Assembly (NCBI GenBank): GCA_052034865.1
Contig: JBPOIC010000033.1
Coordinates: 12,712-76,711, forward strand
Direction: 5' to 3'
Length of the DNA stretch: 64,000 nucleotides
Source: JBPOIC01 sp052034865
Lineage (GTDB): Bacteria; UBA10199; JADFYH01
The position numbers and the translations under genes are program-made. The notes beneath the pieces are model-generated. The model was not told where the DNA came from. It saw only the letters and a list, made by a program, of their open reading frames with translations, and ran no database searches. Shown piece by piece: positions 43,905-52,056 of the stretch. Within the stretch, counting starts at the first letter, position 1. Every line of letters starts with the position of its first letter.

Positions 43905-45977
43905 ATGCGAAAGTTTAAAGCGGGTCTGATCGTATTCTTCTTTTTCTGTTTGTTTAAAAGTTTTGCTTTTGCCCAGGACGTTTCTTCGCAGGATGAAAAA
44001 ACCCGATTTTATATTGTTCTTCCAAACCCTTCGGAAGATGAAGATCCGAGAGCTCATACCGCTTCCTCCAAAAGGATCGAATCCAAAACCCTGCGTCAGG
44101 TGCCCCAAAGAAGAATCGGCGATCTTCTCACTCTCACTCCTGGCCTCATTGCGATCCAGCATTCTGGGGGTGGAAAAGCCAATCAGTATTTTTTGCGTGG
44201 ATTTGATGCCGATCACGGCACAGACATCGCCTTCTCCCTCGAAGGAATGCTGATCAATCAATTGAGTCACGGGCACGGTCAGGGGTTTGCCGATCTGAAT
44301 TTTCTTATTCCCGAAATTCTCGAAACTCTCGAAGCTAGAAAAGGTCCTTATTTTGTTCAGGATGGCGATCTTGCAACAGCGGGTGCCATCGAATTCCGCT
44401 TAAAAGAAAAACTGGAGCACAATCAGTTCACTTTTGAAACCGGCAGTTTCAATACCTTTCGAAGTTTGATTCTGGCCGGTAAAGAGAACCAAAAGAGCCG
44501 ATTTTATATCGCCAATGAGATTTATACGACCGATGGGCCTTTTGTGCATCCCGATCGCTATCTCCGCTATAATCTGATTTTTCGGGGCGCTTTTGATCTG
44601 GAAAAATGGAAAGGAAGTCTCATCACCTCCAGCTATCATGGCTTTTGGAATGCCTCCAATCAGATTCCTGCAACTTTTGTGGAAAACGGCTCTCTTGACC
44701 GATTCGATGCCCTCGATTCCACCGATGGTGGAAGCTCCCAGCGCCACCAAATTCTGGCAAAGCTCACCTATGCGCCCTCCGCAAAACAGAAAATCGACTG
44801 GATGGCTTATGGCGCCTATTATGACTTGAATCTTTTTTCCAACTTCACTTTCTTCCTCGAAGATCCGCTTCACGGGGATCAGCTCAATCAGAAAGATAAA
44901 AGGTTTCAGGCAGGATTTCAGACAAAATATGATCGCGAAGATTATTTAGGTCCTGTGCGACTCAGGCATTTTCTCGGAGCAGGCCTTCGCTTTGATCGCA
45001 TCAAGAATGCCTTGCATCACACTCAGGCCAGAGCCTTGATCGAAGCCAATACTGAAAATCTTGTTTCTCTTCTCAATCCCTATTTCTATTTGCAGGAAGA
45101 CATTCAACCCGCTTCCTGGCTTCGTCTTAGCGGCGGGGTGCGGTTGGATGGGCTGCATATGGATGTGGCGGATCGTCTGGCACAAGGCGTGGAAGGTCAA
45201 AATACAAGTTGGGTTTTGAGTCCCAAGGCAGGAGTCGTTCTTTCTCCTCATTCCATACTGGATCTGTTTATGAATTTTGGACAGGGCTTTCACTCCAATG
45301 ATGCGCGCGGGGTTGTGCGATCGATTGATCCAGCGAGTCCTTATGCAAAAGCAACGGGAGGGGAAGCGGGAATTCGGCTCAAGCCCTTTCAGCGTTTAAA
45401 TCTTGATGTGGCTGCCTGGTATCTGGATTTGGAAAGTGAGCTGGTATTTTCAGGAGATGCAGGAACGACAGAACCCAGCGGACCGACACGACGTGCGGGA
45501 ATCGAAGCGGATTTGAATTATAAAATTCTTGACTGGTTGACGCTCGATTTTGATTTTACCTGGACCCATGCACGGTTTCGGGATCTTCCCGAGGGTGAAA
45601 ACGCCGTCCCTCTGGCCCCCCGTTGGACCCTTTCGGGTGGGCTGATGGCAGAACATCCTTTGGGAATTTATGGCTCACTGCGCACCCGTGCCATCAGTGA
45701 TCGTCCTGCCAACGAAGATGCTTCGCTGACAGCCACAGGCTATTATCTGCTGGATCTGATGCTGGGCGACAAACAGCAAAACAGGAAATGGTTTGGATCT
45801 GACAAAAGCGGTTTTGCCCTGGAATTCAAGATCCTGAACTTTCTGGATGCCAATTATCGCGAGTCACAGTTTGATACAACCTCTCGACCGGATTCCACGG
45901 GAGCTGAATTGACAGACGTTCATTTTACTCCAGGCTATCCACGAACCTTTTTGGGATCTTTTACACTGTATTACTAA
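43905..45977 (+). CDS. TonB-dependent outer membrane receptor
   Basis: A 690-residue receptor. A signal peptide (FFFFCLFKSFAFAQ) is followed by the plug domain (IGDLLTLTPGLIAIQHSGGG, then YFLRGFDADHGTD and IPEILETLEARKGPYF) and a 22-strand-type barrel ending in aromatic YPRTFLGSFTLYY. The His-rich HGHGQGFAD in the plug is notable. AGGTGAG precedes the ATG at 43905. With the HupE/UreJ gene just downstream, a metal complex (Ni, Co or Cu) is the likely substrate. Confidence 0.92.
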   Translation: MRKFKAGLIVFFFFCLFKSFAFAQDVSSQDEKTRFYIVLPNPSEDEDPRAHTASSKRIESKTLRQVPQRRIGDLLTLTPGLIAIQHSGGGKANQYFLRGFDADHGTDIAFSLEGMLINQLSHGHGQGFADLNFLIPEILETLEARKGPYFVQDGDLATAGAIEFRLKEKLEHNQFTFETGSFNTFRSLILAGKENQKSRFYIANEIYTTDGPFVHPDRYLRYNLIFRGAFDLEKWKGSLITSSYHGFWNASNQIPATFVENGSLDRFDALDSTDGGSSQRHQILAKLTYAPSAKQKIDWMAYGAYYDLNLFSNFTFFLEDPLHGDQLNQKDKRFQAGFQTKYDREDYLGPVRLRHFLGAGLRFDRIKNALHHTQARALIEANTENLVSLLNPYFYLQEDIQPASWLRLSGGVRLDGLHMDVADRLAQGVEGQNTSWVLSPKAGVVLSPHSILDLFMNFGQGFHSNDARGVVRSIDPASPYAKATGGEAGIRLKPFQRLNLDVAAWYLDLESELVFSGDAGTTEPSGPTRRAGIEADLNYKILDWLTLDFDFTWTHARFRDLPEGENAVPLAPRWTLSGGLMAEHPLGIYGSLRTRAISDRPANEDASLTATGYYLLDLMLGDKQQNRKWFGSDKSGFALEFKILNFLDANYRESQFDTTSRPDSTGAELTDVHFTPGYPRTFLGSFTLYY

Positions 45978-46112
45978 CGCACCTTGAGTGAGTTCAGGAT
46001 TTGCAGCATCCCTCGACCTTAAGAATCCAGAAAACTGAATTCAGGAGTCAGAAATTTTTCCTTTCAAATGAAGATTCAATCAGATCCTCTCCAACCATTC
46101 GGGGCATCATCC

Positions 46113-47147
46113 ATGAAATTCCTGAAAACATCTTTTTATACAAAACTACTTCTCTTCATTTTATTTTCCTTCATTCCCACTCTTGCTCACGCCCACGCCC
46201 TGCGTCTTTCCAACTCCGATTTTCAATGGAGCCCGCCTTCGTTCAAGTGGGATTTTCAGATTCATCAAACTGATTACGATTTAAAAATGAAAGAAATGGA
46301 AGAAGCGGTTGCGAAAGAGTATCTGCTCAAGCGCCTGTTTGTATCTCAGCCGGAAGGGATCTGTACCTTAAACGATCTCCAAATCATTCACGATCCTGCG
46401 AAGGAGCTGGTTTCCCTCCATGCGACAGGAATCTGTCCTTCCGAAACTTCTTCGATACAGATTTCCTACGGACTTTTTTTTGGAGATTTCAATCATAAAC
46501 ACCTGATCAAATTCATTCATAAAAATCACACCCAGAGCGTGACGCTCTCACCTGAAAATCCGGAAGCAAAATTTGAAGTTGGTGGTGGGCCTGAAAACGA
46601 AATCTTAAGTTTTTTAAAGTTGGGTTTTGAGCATATTCTTTCAGGATTTGATCACATCCTTTTTATTTTCTCACTCATCCTGGCGGCAGCACGCTTGAAA
46701 GATCTGGTGCTTCTGGCAACCACCTTTACGTTCGCACACTCTATTTCGCTCGCCCTGGCGGTTTTCGATTGGGTGAACCTGTCTCCTTCCATCGTAGAGC
46801 CTTTGATTGCGGCGAGTATTGTCTTTGTCGCGGTAAAGACACTTGTTTTTCCGCAACCCAATTTAAGGTTTCAGCTGCTGATCGTCTTTCTCTTTGGTCT
46901 CATCCATGGGCTGGGATTTTCCGGAGCCTTAAAAGAGGCCAGTCTTCAAAATGAAAATCTGGCGATTCCTCTGATCTTTTTTAATCTGGGTGTTGAAGGA
47001 GGGCAGGTACTTTTTATTGCGGGGATCTATCCTTTGCTTCTTCTTTTAAGATCAAAATGGACTCAACGCTCTGTGATGATACAAAAAGTCTCTTTAGCGG
47101 CCATTGCCCTGATGGGGATGTATTGGATGGTAACGAGGGTTTTCTAA
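46113..47147 (+). CDS. HupE/UreJ-family membrane protein, likely metal transporter
   Basis: A 344-residue protein with a signal peptide (LLLFILFSFIPTLAHAHA), a periplasmic domain of about 150 residues and a C-terminal six-helix HupE/UreJ domain: LGFEHILSGFDHILFIFSLI, TFTFAHSISLALAVF, FGLIHGLGFSGAL and FNLGVEGGQ. Histidines in the helices fit metal transport. ATG 46113 places the signal peptide at the N-terminus; an in-frame ATG at 46068 is less likely. It follows the TonB receptor by 135 bases and converges with the rhomboid gene, overlapping by four bases. Confidence 0.85.
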   Translation: MKFLKTSFYTKLLLFILFSFIPTLAHAHALRLSNSDFQWSPPSFKWDFQIHQTDYDLKMKEMEEAVAKEYLLKRLFVSQPEGICTLNDLQIIHDPAKELVSLHATGICPSETSSIQISYGLFFGDFNHKHLIKFIHKNHTQSVTLSPENPEAKFEVGGGPENEILSFLKLGFEHILSGFDHILFIFSLILAAARLKDLVLLATTFTFAHSISLALAVFDWVNLSPSIVEPLIAASIVFVAVKTLVFPQPNLRFQLLIVFLFGLIHGLGFSGALKEASLQNENLAIPLIFFNLGVEGGQVLFIAGIYPLLLLLRSKWTQRSVMIQKVSLAAIALMGMYWMVTRVF

Positions 47148-48772
47148 AGAGCTTGATCTGCGCACAAGTCTTCCAGCTCAAGACTTTTAAGCCTTGCACA
47201 AACAGGTTTTAATATTTCTTTGGCTTCTTTGATTTTTCCTTCGGAGTAGAGAAGGTTGGCCAGCAATTGACGGGCGCCATCTTCCAGTCCGGGTTCGAAA
47301 TAGCGATCCAAAATCTTTTTTTCGTTTAAGATTTTTTCAAGTTCTTTTTGGGCATCCTGATTTTTTCCATCTTTATAAAAATCGAGCGCAGCCACGAAAT
47401 GAATCCTGGGATCTCGTGGAAATTTTTGAAGCCATTGCGTAATTTTTTCTTCTCGTGCCTTTTCGGAAAGCTCATCCAGTTTCAAAAAATCATCATTGGG
47501 AATCAGCAAGGTTTCTTCACGAATTTCCTCAGAAATTGACTGGTAGCCCTTCACCGATTGTCCAATTCCTACAAGTGAACCCAAGATCAGTAACAGGGCT
47601 AGCCCTTGAATCCAAATCGAACGGGAAGGTTCATTTTCTTCCTTTGACCAGACTTGATTGAAAACTCCCCACAAAAAAAGCCCGGCAAGGGCTCCTCCAA
47701 AGTGAGCAGCGTAATCGACGCGACCCGAGCCGAAAACCATGAGCGGAAGTAAAGAAGGGATGAGCACTTGAAGTAAAGGTCGTTGAACCTGGGATCGATA
47801 AATATAGGGAAGGCGGTAAGTCAAAAAAAAGGCAGTTGAAAAAATTCCCATGATGGCACCAGAAGCGCCAATCGAAACGACATAATCGGGGTTGAGAAAA
47901 AATCCCAGGACCGATCCTCCCAAACCCGAGAGAATAAATACAATCATGTACCACGCGCGCCCAACCATTCCTTCTAAGAAACGCCCTCCCATATAAAGTG
48001 CCAGACAATTGAAGAGAAGATGGATGAGATTCGCATGTAAAAACACGGGTGTGATAAAGCGATACCATTCCCGGTTTTCCATGATCCGTGATTTTTCAAA
48101 CGCGCCCATGGCGATCAATTCGAGCGTATTCGGGCTGAGCTGAAAACTCCCGCGCATTTTATAGGCAACGACCATTTCAACGAGATATCCCAGCATCAAA
48201 ATCAACAGAACGGTTATCGTCAGGGGACTTGAGTTGAACTGTGATGCAGATGGGAGATAGGATTTGGAGGGTTTTTGTACAAGATCCGGATTTTGGACAA
48301 AGCGCTTCAGGAAAAAACGCAGGCTTAAGGTTCCAAAAAAAGAGGTGGTCGTCCAAATCCTTTTGTCGGAGAGATTCAGATACCATGGATGAATCACGAT
48401 CTTCTCTTTACCTGGAGAAGATTTCTTTAATGCCATTATAAAATCTTTTTTCCCAGAAAGATCTTCCGAGCCGATCTCGATCCAGTGAACGGTCACAGGC
48501 ATCTTGAGACCATTGATCGAACCTGTGAACTGAAGACAGTTTTTCCCAACTTCCATCAATACATTCTGAATGATTAATGGATGCTCGTTTTGCAAACTTG
48601 AATCTTTCAAACAGAGAATTTCAAAACGAGAGCCATCGGTTCGAATGAGCACCTCTTCACAATAACCCTTGAGATTAAAAAGCTCCGGAAGAGTGGTGTA
48701 CTCGAATCCTCTTTCCTGAACAAGTCGCGCTGTCAGTTTTGAGATCGCAAGAGATGGATTTAAAGAGATCAT
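47144..48772 (-). CDS. Rhomboid-family intramembrane protease with extra domains
   Basis: A 542-residue protein. Residues about 1-185 form a cytoplasmic domain of unknown family. The rhomboid core follows: HANLIHLLFNCLALYMGG, catalytic Ser in GASGAIMG (about 303-310) and catalytic His in YAAHFGG (about 356). After the last helix (LALLLILGSLVGIGQ) a TPR-like helical tail of about 120 residues (FVAALDFYKDGKNQDAQKEL) likely binds partners. Signal-like sorting proteins elsewhere in the window could be substrates, but this is speculative. Confidence 0.87.
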   Translation of the reverse strand: MISLNPSLAISKLTARLVQERGFEYTTLPELFNLKGYCEEVLIRTDGSRFEILCLKDSSLQNEHPLIIQNVLMEVGKNCLQFTGSINGLKMPVTVHWIEIGSEDLSGKKDFIMALKKSSPGKEKIVIHPWYLNLSDKRIWTTTSFFGTLSLRFFLKRFVQNPDLVQKPSKSYLPSASQFNSSPLTITVLLILMLGYLVEMVVAYKMRGSFQLSPNTLELIAMGAFEKSRIMENREWYRFITPVFLHANLIHLLFNCLALYMGGRFLEGMVGRAWYMIVFILSGLGGSVLGFFLNPDYVVSIGASGAIMGIFSTAFFLTYRLPYIYRSQVQRPLLQVLIPSLLPLMVFGSGRVDYAAHFGGALAGLFLWGVFNQVWSKEENEPSRSIWIQGLALLLILGSLVGIGQSVKGYQSISEEIREETLLIPNDDFLKLDELSEKAREEKITQWLQKFPRDPRIHFVAALDFYKDGKNQDAQKELEKILNEKKILDRYFEPGLEDGARQLLANLLYSEGKIKEAKEILKPVCARLKSLELEDLCADQAL

Positions 48773-48818
48773 ATTTTTTAAAGAGGATAAAATGTCTGGG
48801 TCGAAAGCGTTTCGAAAA

Positions 48819-49589
48819 TTATCTTTCCAGAATCCATTTCAACTCAAGCAGATCCGGGAGGCTCCTGATGGATTTTAAAAAACTCCAGAAAGTCTGAATT
48901 CCTTCTTTTTCGGCTTCTCCCAATTCATACGAGATCGATTTTGTAAAATAGCGCTCGAGAAGTTTTTGCGGATATTGTGGAAGGGTTTGAATGATCTGAT
49001 TCAGGCGGGTTTTGCCTTCATTGTAGCTTTGATTCAAAAGGGGGATAATTTCCTTAAGATCCGGATTCGGTGTCATCCAGGCCGCATAGACAAAGGGTTT
49101 TTGAGTCCATTCCCACCAGGCAAGACCCAAATCCAGTTCTTCCCAGCCATTCTCCTGAGAAAGCAAGGCTTTGTCCCCAATAAGAAGTTTTGCCTCAATG
49201 TCTGGATGAACAAGCTCCTGAATAAAATCGATCGATTTCAAATCCCTCTGAAAACGATTTTTCAAAATGACTTTGAGCAATTCCTGAGAGGTTCTGGATT
49301 CTGTATCGAGATAAATGTGTTGGAGTGTGCTCGGGTGGGATCCGTTTTGATAAAAAAGTTTTACGCTTTCGACAGCACCCCGTGAGGCAATGGCCAGGTT
49401 GGGAACCAGGTAAAGATCGGGTCGTGTAAAGTAATAAACAATGGGAATGAGAGCTGCATCCACTTCACCTGCTTCAAGCAGAGGGATGAGTTGGGCGGGA
49501 GGACGAAAGAGAACCCTGGCTTTTTGTGGATCAAGAAAGTGAATGAGAGGCAGGGCATTGATATAAGAAACACAGCCTAAACGAAGCAT
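48819..49589 (-). CDS. mqnA: Chorismate dehydratase MqnA (futalosine pathway)
   Basis: Catalyses the first step of menaquinone synthesis by the futalosine route, chorismate to 3-enolpyruvylbenzoate. The 256 residues have the periplasmic-binding-protein-like fold, with LGCVSYINALPLIHFL, PAQLIPLLEAGEVDAALIPI, IASRGAVESVKLF and LDTESRTSQELLKVIL. ATG 49589 begins at the family start; a TTG four codons earlier is less likely. Other mqn genes are not in the window. Confidence 0.88.
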   Translation of the reverse strand: MLRLGCVSYINALPLIHFLDPQKARVLFRPPAQLIPLLEAGEVDAALIPIVYYFTRPDLYLVPNLAIASRGAVESVKLFYQNGSHPSTLQHIYLDTESRTSQELLKVILKNRFQRDLKSIDFIQELVHPDIEAKLLIGDKALLSQENGWEELDLGLAWWEWTQKPFVYAAWMTPNPDLKEIIPLLNQSYNEGKTRLNQIIQTLPQYPQKLLERYFTKSISYELGEAEKEGIQTFWSFLKSIRSLPDLLELKWILER

Positions 49590-49632
49590 ATCAAAGCTCA
49601 ATCACGCAGGGGCTATGGTGTCAAGGTAAGGC

Positions 49633-49667
49633 AAAAAAAAAGGCGTCCGTTTGTGGCGGACGCCTTT
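49633..49667 (-). terminator. Rho-independent terminator of groESL
   Basis: AAGGCGTCCG/CGGACGCCTT stem with a 7-base loop, preceded on the plus strand by eight A (U tract on the minus strand) and followed by a shorter T run, so it may also serve in the other direction. It lies about 35 bases after the groEL stop. Confidence 0.92.
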
Positions 49668-49699
49668 TGCAAGTGCGTTCAGAAAGACTCAAGCGGTGA

Positions 49700-51346
49700 C
49701 TACATCATTCCGCCCATGCCTCCCATACCGCCCATTCCTCCGTGTCCGCCGGGCATGGCTGCATCTTTCTTTTCTTCAGGATCATCGGCAATGAGAGCTT
49801 CCGTGGTGATCATCAGACTTGCCACGCTGGAAGCGTTCAGAAGGGCATTGCGAGTAACCTTGGTAGGGTCGATGATACCGGCAGCCAAAAGATCTTCGAA
49901 CCTCTCCTTGGCGGCGTTGTAACCGTAGGCCCCTTTATTTTTCTTCACTTCGTCCACAACAATCGCACCTTCGACACCCGCGTTTTCGGCTATCTGACGG
50001 GCAGGCTCTTCAAGAGCGCGACGGATGATGTTTACTCCGGCCTGTTCTTCGGCATCGAGCTTTAATTTCTCGACGGCGTTAATGCAGCGAATAAGAGCCA
50101 CACCACCGCCAGGGACGATGCCTTCTTCGACGGCTGCGCGGGTTGCATGCAGGGCGTCTTCAACGCGGGCCTTCTTTTCTTTCATTTCGGTTTCGGTCGC
50201 GGCACCGACATTGATGACGGCCACACCGCCAACAAGCTTGGCCAGTCTTTCCTGGAGTTTTTCACGATCGTAGTCGCTGCTGGTTTCTTCAACCTGGGCG
50301 CGAATCTGTTTCACGCGGGCCTGAATATCGCTATCGCTTCCAGCTCCATCGATGATGGTGGAGTTGTCTTTATCGATCACCACGCGTTTGGCGCGTCCGA
50401 GATCTTTCAAGGTCAGGTTTTCAAGCTTAAGGCCCAGCTCTTCGGCAATACATTTTCCACCGGTTAAGGTGGCAATGTCTTCAAGCATGGCCTTGCGGCG
50501 ATCGCCAAAGCCAGGGGCTTTTACGGCGGAAGCATGCAGAGTTCCACGCAGCTTGTTCACGACGAGGGTGGCCAAGGCTTCACCATCTACATCTTCGGCG
50601 ATGATGAGTAAGGGTTTACCGACCTTGGCAATGTTTTCAAGGACGGGAAGAAGCTCTTTCATCGAGCTGATCTTCTTTTCATGAATGAGGATATAGGGGT
50701 TTTCGAGGACGCATTCCATTCTTTCGGAATCGGTCACGAAATAGGGAGAGAGGTAACCACGATCAAACTGCATACCTTCGACGACATCAAGGCTTGTTTC
50801 CATGCTCTTGGCTTCTTCAACGGTGATGACACCTTCTTTACCGACCTTATCCATCGCTTCGGCGATGATGGTTCCGATGGTGTCGTCGTTGTTAGCCGAG
50901 ATGGTACCGACCTGAGCGATTTCTTTTCGATCTTTGGTGGGCTTGGAGAGTTTTTTAAGCTCTTCGATGGCAGCGGCGACGGCTTTTTCAATTCCGCGTT
51001 TGATTGCCATTGGATTGTGACCGGCGGCGACCATCTTGGCGCCTTCGCGGTAGATGATCTGGGCTAAAACGGTCGCGGTGGTGGTTCCATCGCCAGCAAC
51101 ATCCGAGGTTTTGGAGGCCACTTCGCGCACCATTTGGGCGCCCATGTTTTCAAATTTACATTTCAGCTCGATTTCTTTGGCCACAGTCACTCCGTCCTTG
51201 GTGACAGTGGGTGAGCCAAAGCTTTTTTCAAGCACGACGTTACGACCGCGAGGTCCGAGGGTGACCTTCACGGCATCTGCCAGGGTGTCTACACCACGCA
51301 TGATGGCACCTCGGGCTTTTTCTCCAAATACAAGTGTTTTTGCCAT
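49700..51346 (-). CDS. groEL: Chaperonin GroEL (Hsp60)
   Basis: ATP-driven double-ring chaperonin. The 548 residues begin AKTLVFGEKARGAIMRGVD and show TLGPRGRNVVLEKSFGSP, GDGTTTATVLAQ, and the Gly-Met tail GGMGGMGGMGGMM. AAGGAGAATTCCT precedes the ATG. It is downstream of groES in a two-gene operon. Several long frames on the plus strand are antisense shadows. Confidence 0.98.
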   Translation of the reverse strand: MAKTLVFGEKARGAIMRGVDTLADAVKVTLGPRGRNVVLEKSFGSPTVTKDGVTVAKEIELKCKFENMGAQMVREVASKTSDVAGDGTTTATVLAQIIYREGAKMVAAGHNPMAIKRGIEKAVAAAIEELKKLSKPTKDRKEIAQVGTISANNDDTIGTIIAEAMDKVGKEGVITVEEAKSMETSLDVVEGMQFDRGYLSPYFVTDSERMECVLENPYILIHEKKISSMKELLPVLENIAKVGKPLLIIAEDVDGEALATLVVNKLRGTLHASAVKAPGFGDRRKAMLEDIATLTGGKCIAEELGLKLENLTLKDLGRAKRVVIDKDNSTIIDGAGSDSDIQARVKQIRAQVEETSSDYDREKLQERLAKLVGGVAVINVGAATETEMKEKKARVEDALHATRAAVEEGIVPGGGVALIRCINAVEKLKLDAEEQAGVNIIRRALEEPARQIAENAGVEGAIVVDEVKKNKGAYGYNAAKERFEDLLAAGIIDPTKVTRNALLNASSVASLMITTEALIADDPEEKKDAAMPGGHGGMGGMGGMGGMM

Positions 51347-51391
51347 AGGAATTCTCCTTCGAGTCTAAAAACTCAAAAATTAAATTTAAAA

Positions 51392-51697
51392 TTACTTGGA
51401 TTCGACAACGCCCTGAATGTCATCTTCGCGGATGATCAGGTATTCGTCGCCATCATATTTCACTTCAGTTCCTGAATACTTGGAAAGGAGAACGCGATCT
51501 CCTACCTTGACATCCAGGGGAGTCACTTTTCCATCATCGGTTAAACGACCGCTACCGATTGCCACGACTTCTGCTTCCTGGGGTTTTTCTTTTGCAGAAT
51601 CCGGAATGATGATTCCACCTTTCGTCTTTTCTTCTTCGCCAAGTCTTTTGACGATCAGACGATCCCGAAGGGGACGGATGTTGATCTTCTTCGCCAT
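51392..51697 (-). CDS. groES: Co-chaperonin GroES (Hsp10)
   Basis: A heptameric lid of GroEL. The 101 residues include RPLRDRLIVKRLGEEEKTKG, the mobile-loop GGIIIPDSAKEKPQ and a C-terminal EYLIIREDDIQGVVE. AAGGAGG stands upstream of the ATG. Confidence 0.98.
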   Translation of the reverse strand: MAKKINIRPLRDRLIVKRLGEEEKTKGGIIIPDSAKEKPQEAEVVAIGSGRLTDDGKVTPLDVKVGDRVLLSKYSGTEVKYDGDEYLIIREDDIQGVVESK

Positions 51698-51756
51698 AGT
51701 AGAGCCTCCTTAAAGTTGTTTTGCAACCTCTTGTTAATATTAAATTTTTTCGATTT

Positions 51757-51775
51757 CTGCATTTGCGAGATGCAG
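51757..51775. promoter_or_regulatory. Palindrome in the groES leader
   Basis: CTGCAT-TTGCGAG-ATGCAG is a perfect 6-base inverted repeat with a 7-base spacer. It is located between the promoter -10 and the groES start, and could be an operator or a 5' UTR hairpin. It is not the CIRCE sequence. Confidence 0.5.
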
Positions 51776-51786
51776 GAAGTGAGGGA

Positions 51787-51814
51787 GATATAAGGTTTGA
51801 AATTTCATTGTCAA
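51787..51814 (-). promoter_or_regulatory. Probable promoter of groESL
   Basis: On the minus strand: TTGACA (51809-51814), 16-base spacer, TATATC (51787-51792). It matches the dnaK promoter in both hexamers, spacer length and several spacer bases. Confidence 0.65.
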
Positions 51815-51860
51815 GGGTAGGAGAAGTGATTTTTCAGATGGACCGATTTTTTAGAGATTT

Positions 51861-51905
51861 TTCAGACGACGGAGGACTCCCGATCGGAAATGCTCCGTCT
51901 GAAAA
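51861..51905. repeat. TTCAGACG-ACGGAGG inverted repeat
   Basis: TTCAGACGACGGAGG (51861-51875) is paired with CTCCGTCTGAAAAA (51893-51905), the reverse complement apart from a three-base insertion; CGGAAATG lies between. The same words, TTTCAGACGGAGG and TCGGAAATG, recur at 63857-63890. The hairpin lies between the groES and giant-gene promoters. The rest of the gap (51698-52056) is AT-rich. Confidence 0.55.
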
Positions 51906-51934
51906 ATACCGAAAATTTATTTAAAATAAGTCTT

Positions 51935-51963
51935 TTTCAAATAAGAAAAAAAGTGTTTATACT
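51935..51963 (+). promoter_or_regulatory. Possible promoter of the giant gene
   Basis: TTTCAA (51935-51940), a 17-base spacer and TATACT (51958-51963), about 94 bases ahead of the start. The -35 is weak. The palindrome TCGATAATCGA follows at about 51997. Confidence 0.3.
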
Positions 51964-52056
51964 TTCGAATTCACACAACATTTTATAATTCGAGTCGATA
52001 ATCGAGTATTGTTAGAACTTTGACGGTTTATTCCTTTTTACTCCTCTTAAATCGCT

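Noticed and set aside
50681..51067. 128-codon plus-strand frame opposite groEL
   Set aside because: Antisense shadow; repetitive Asp/Gly/Phe composition reflects groEL codons.
51893..51905. Neisseria-type DNA uptake sequence (GCCGTCTGAA)
   Set aside because: The match is partial (CTCCGTCTGAA) and local to a repeat family with a different core; no neisserial gene content.
51698..52056. CIRCE (HrcA) operator upstream of groES
   Set aside because: TTAGCACTC-N9-GAGTGCTAA is absent here and upstream of dnaK; only an unrelated palindrome was found.
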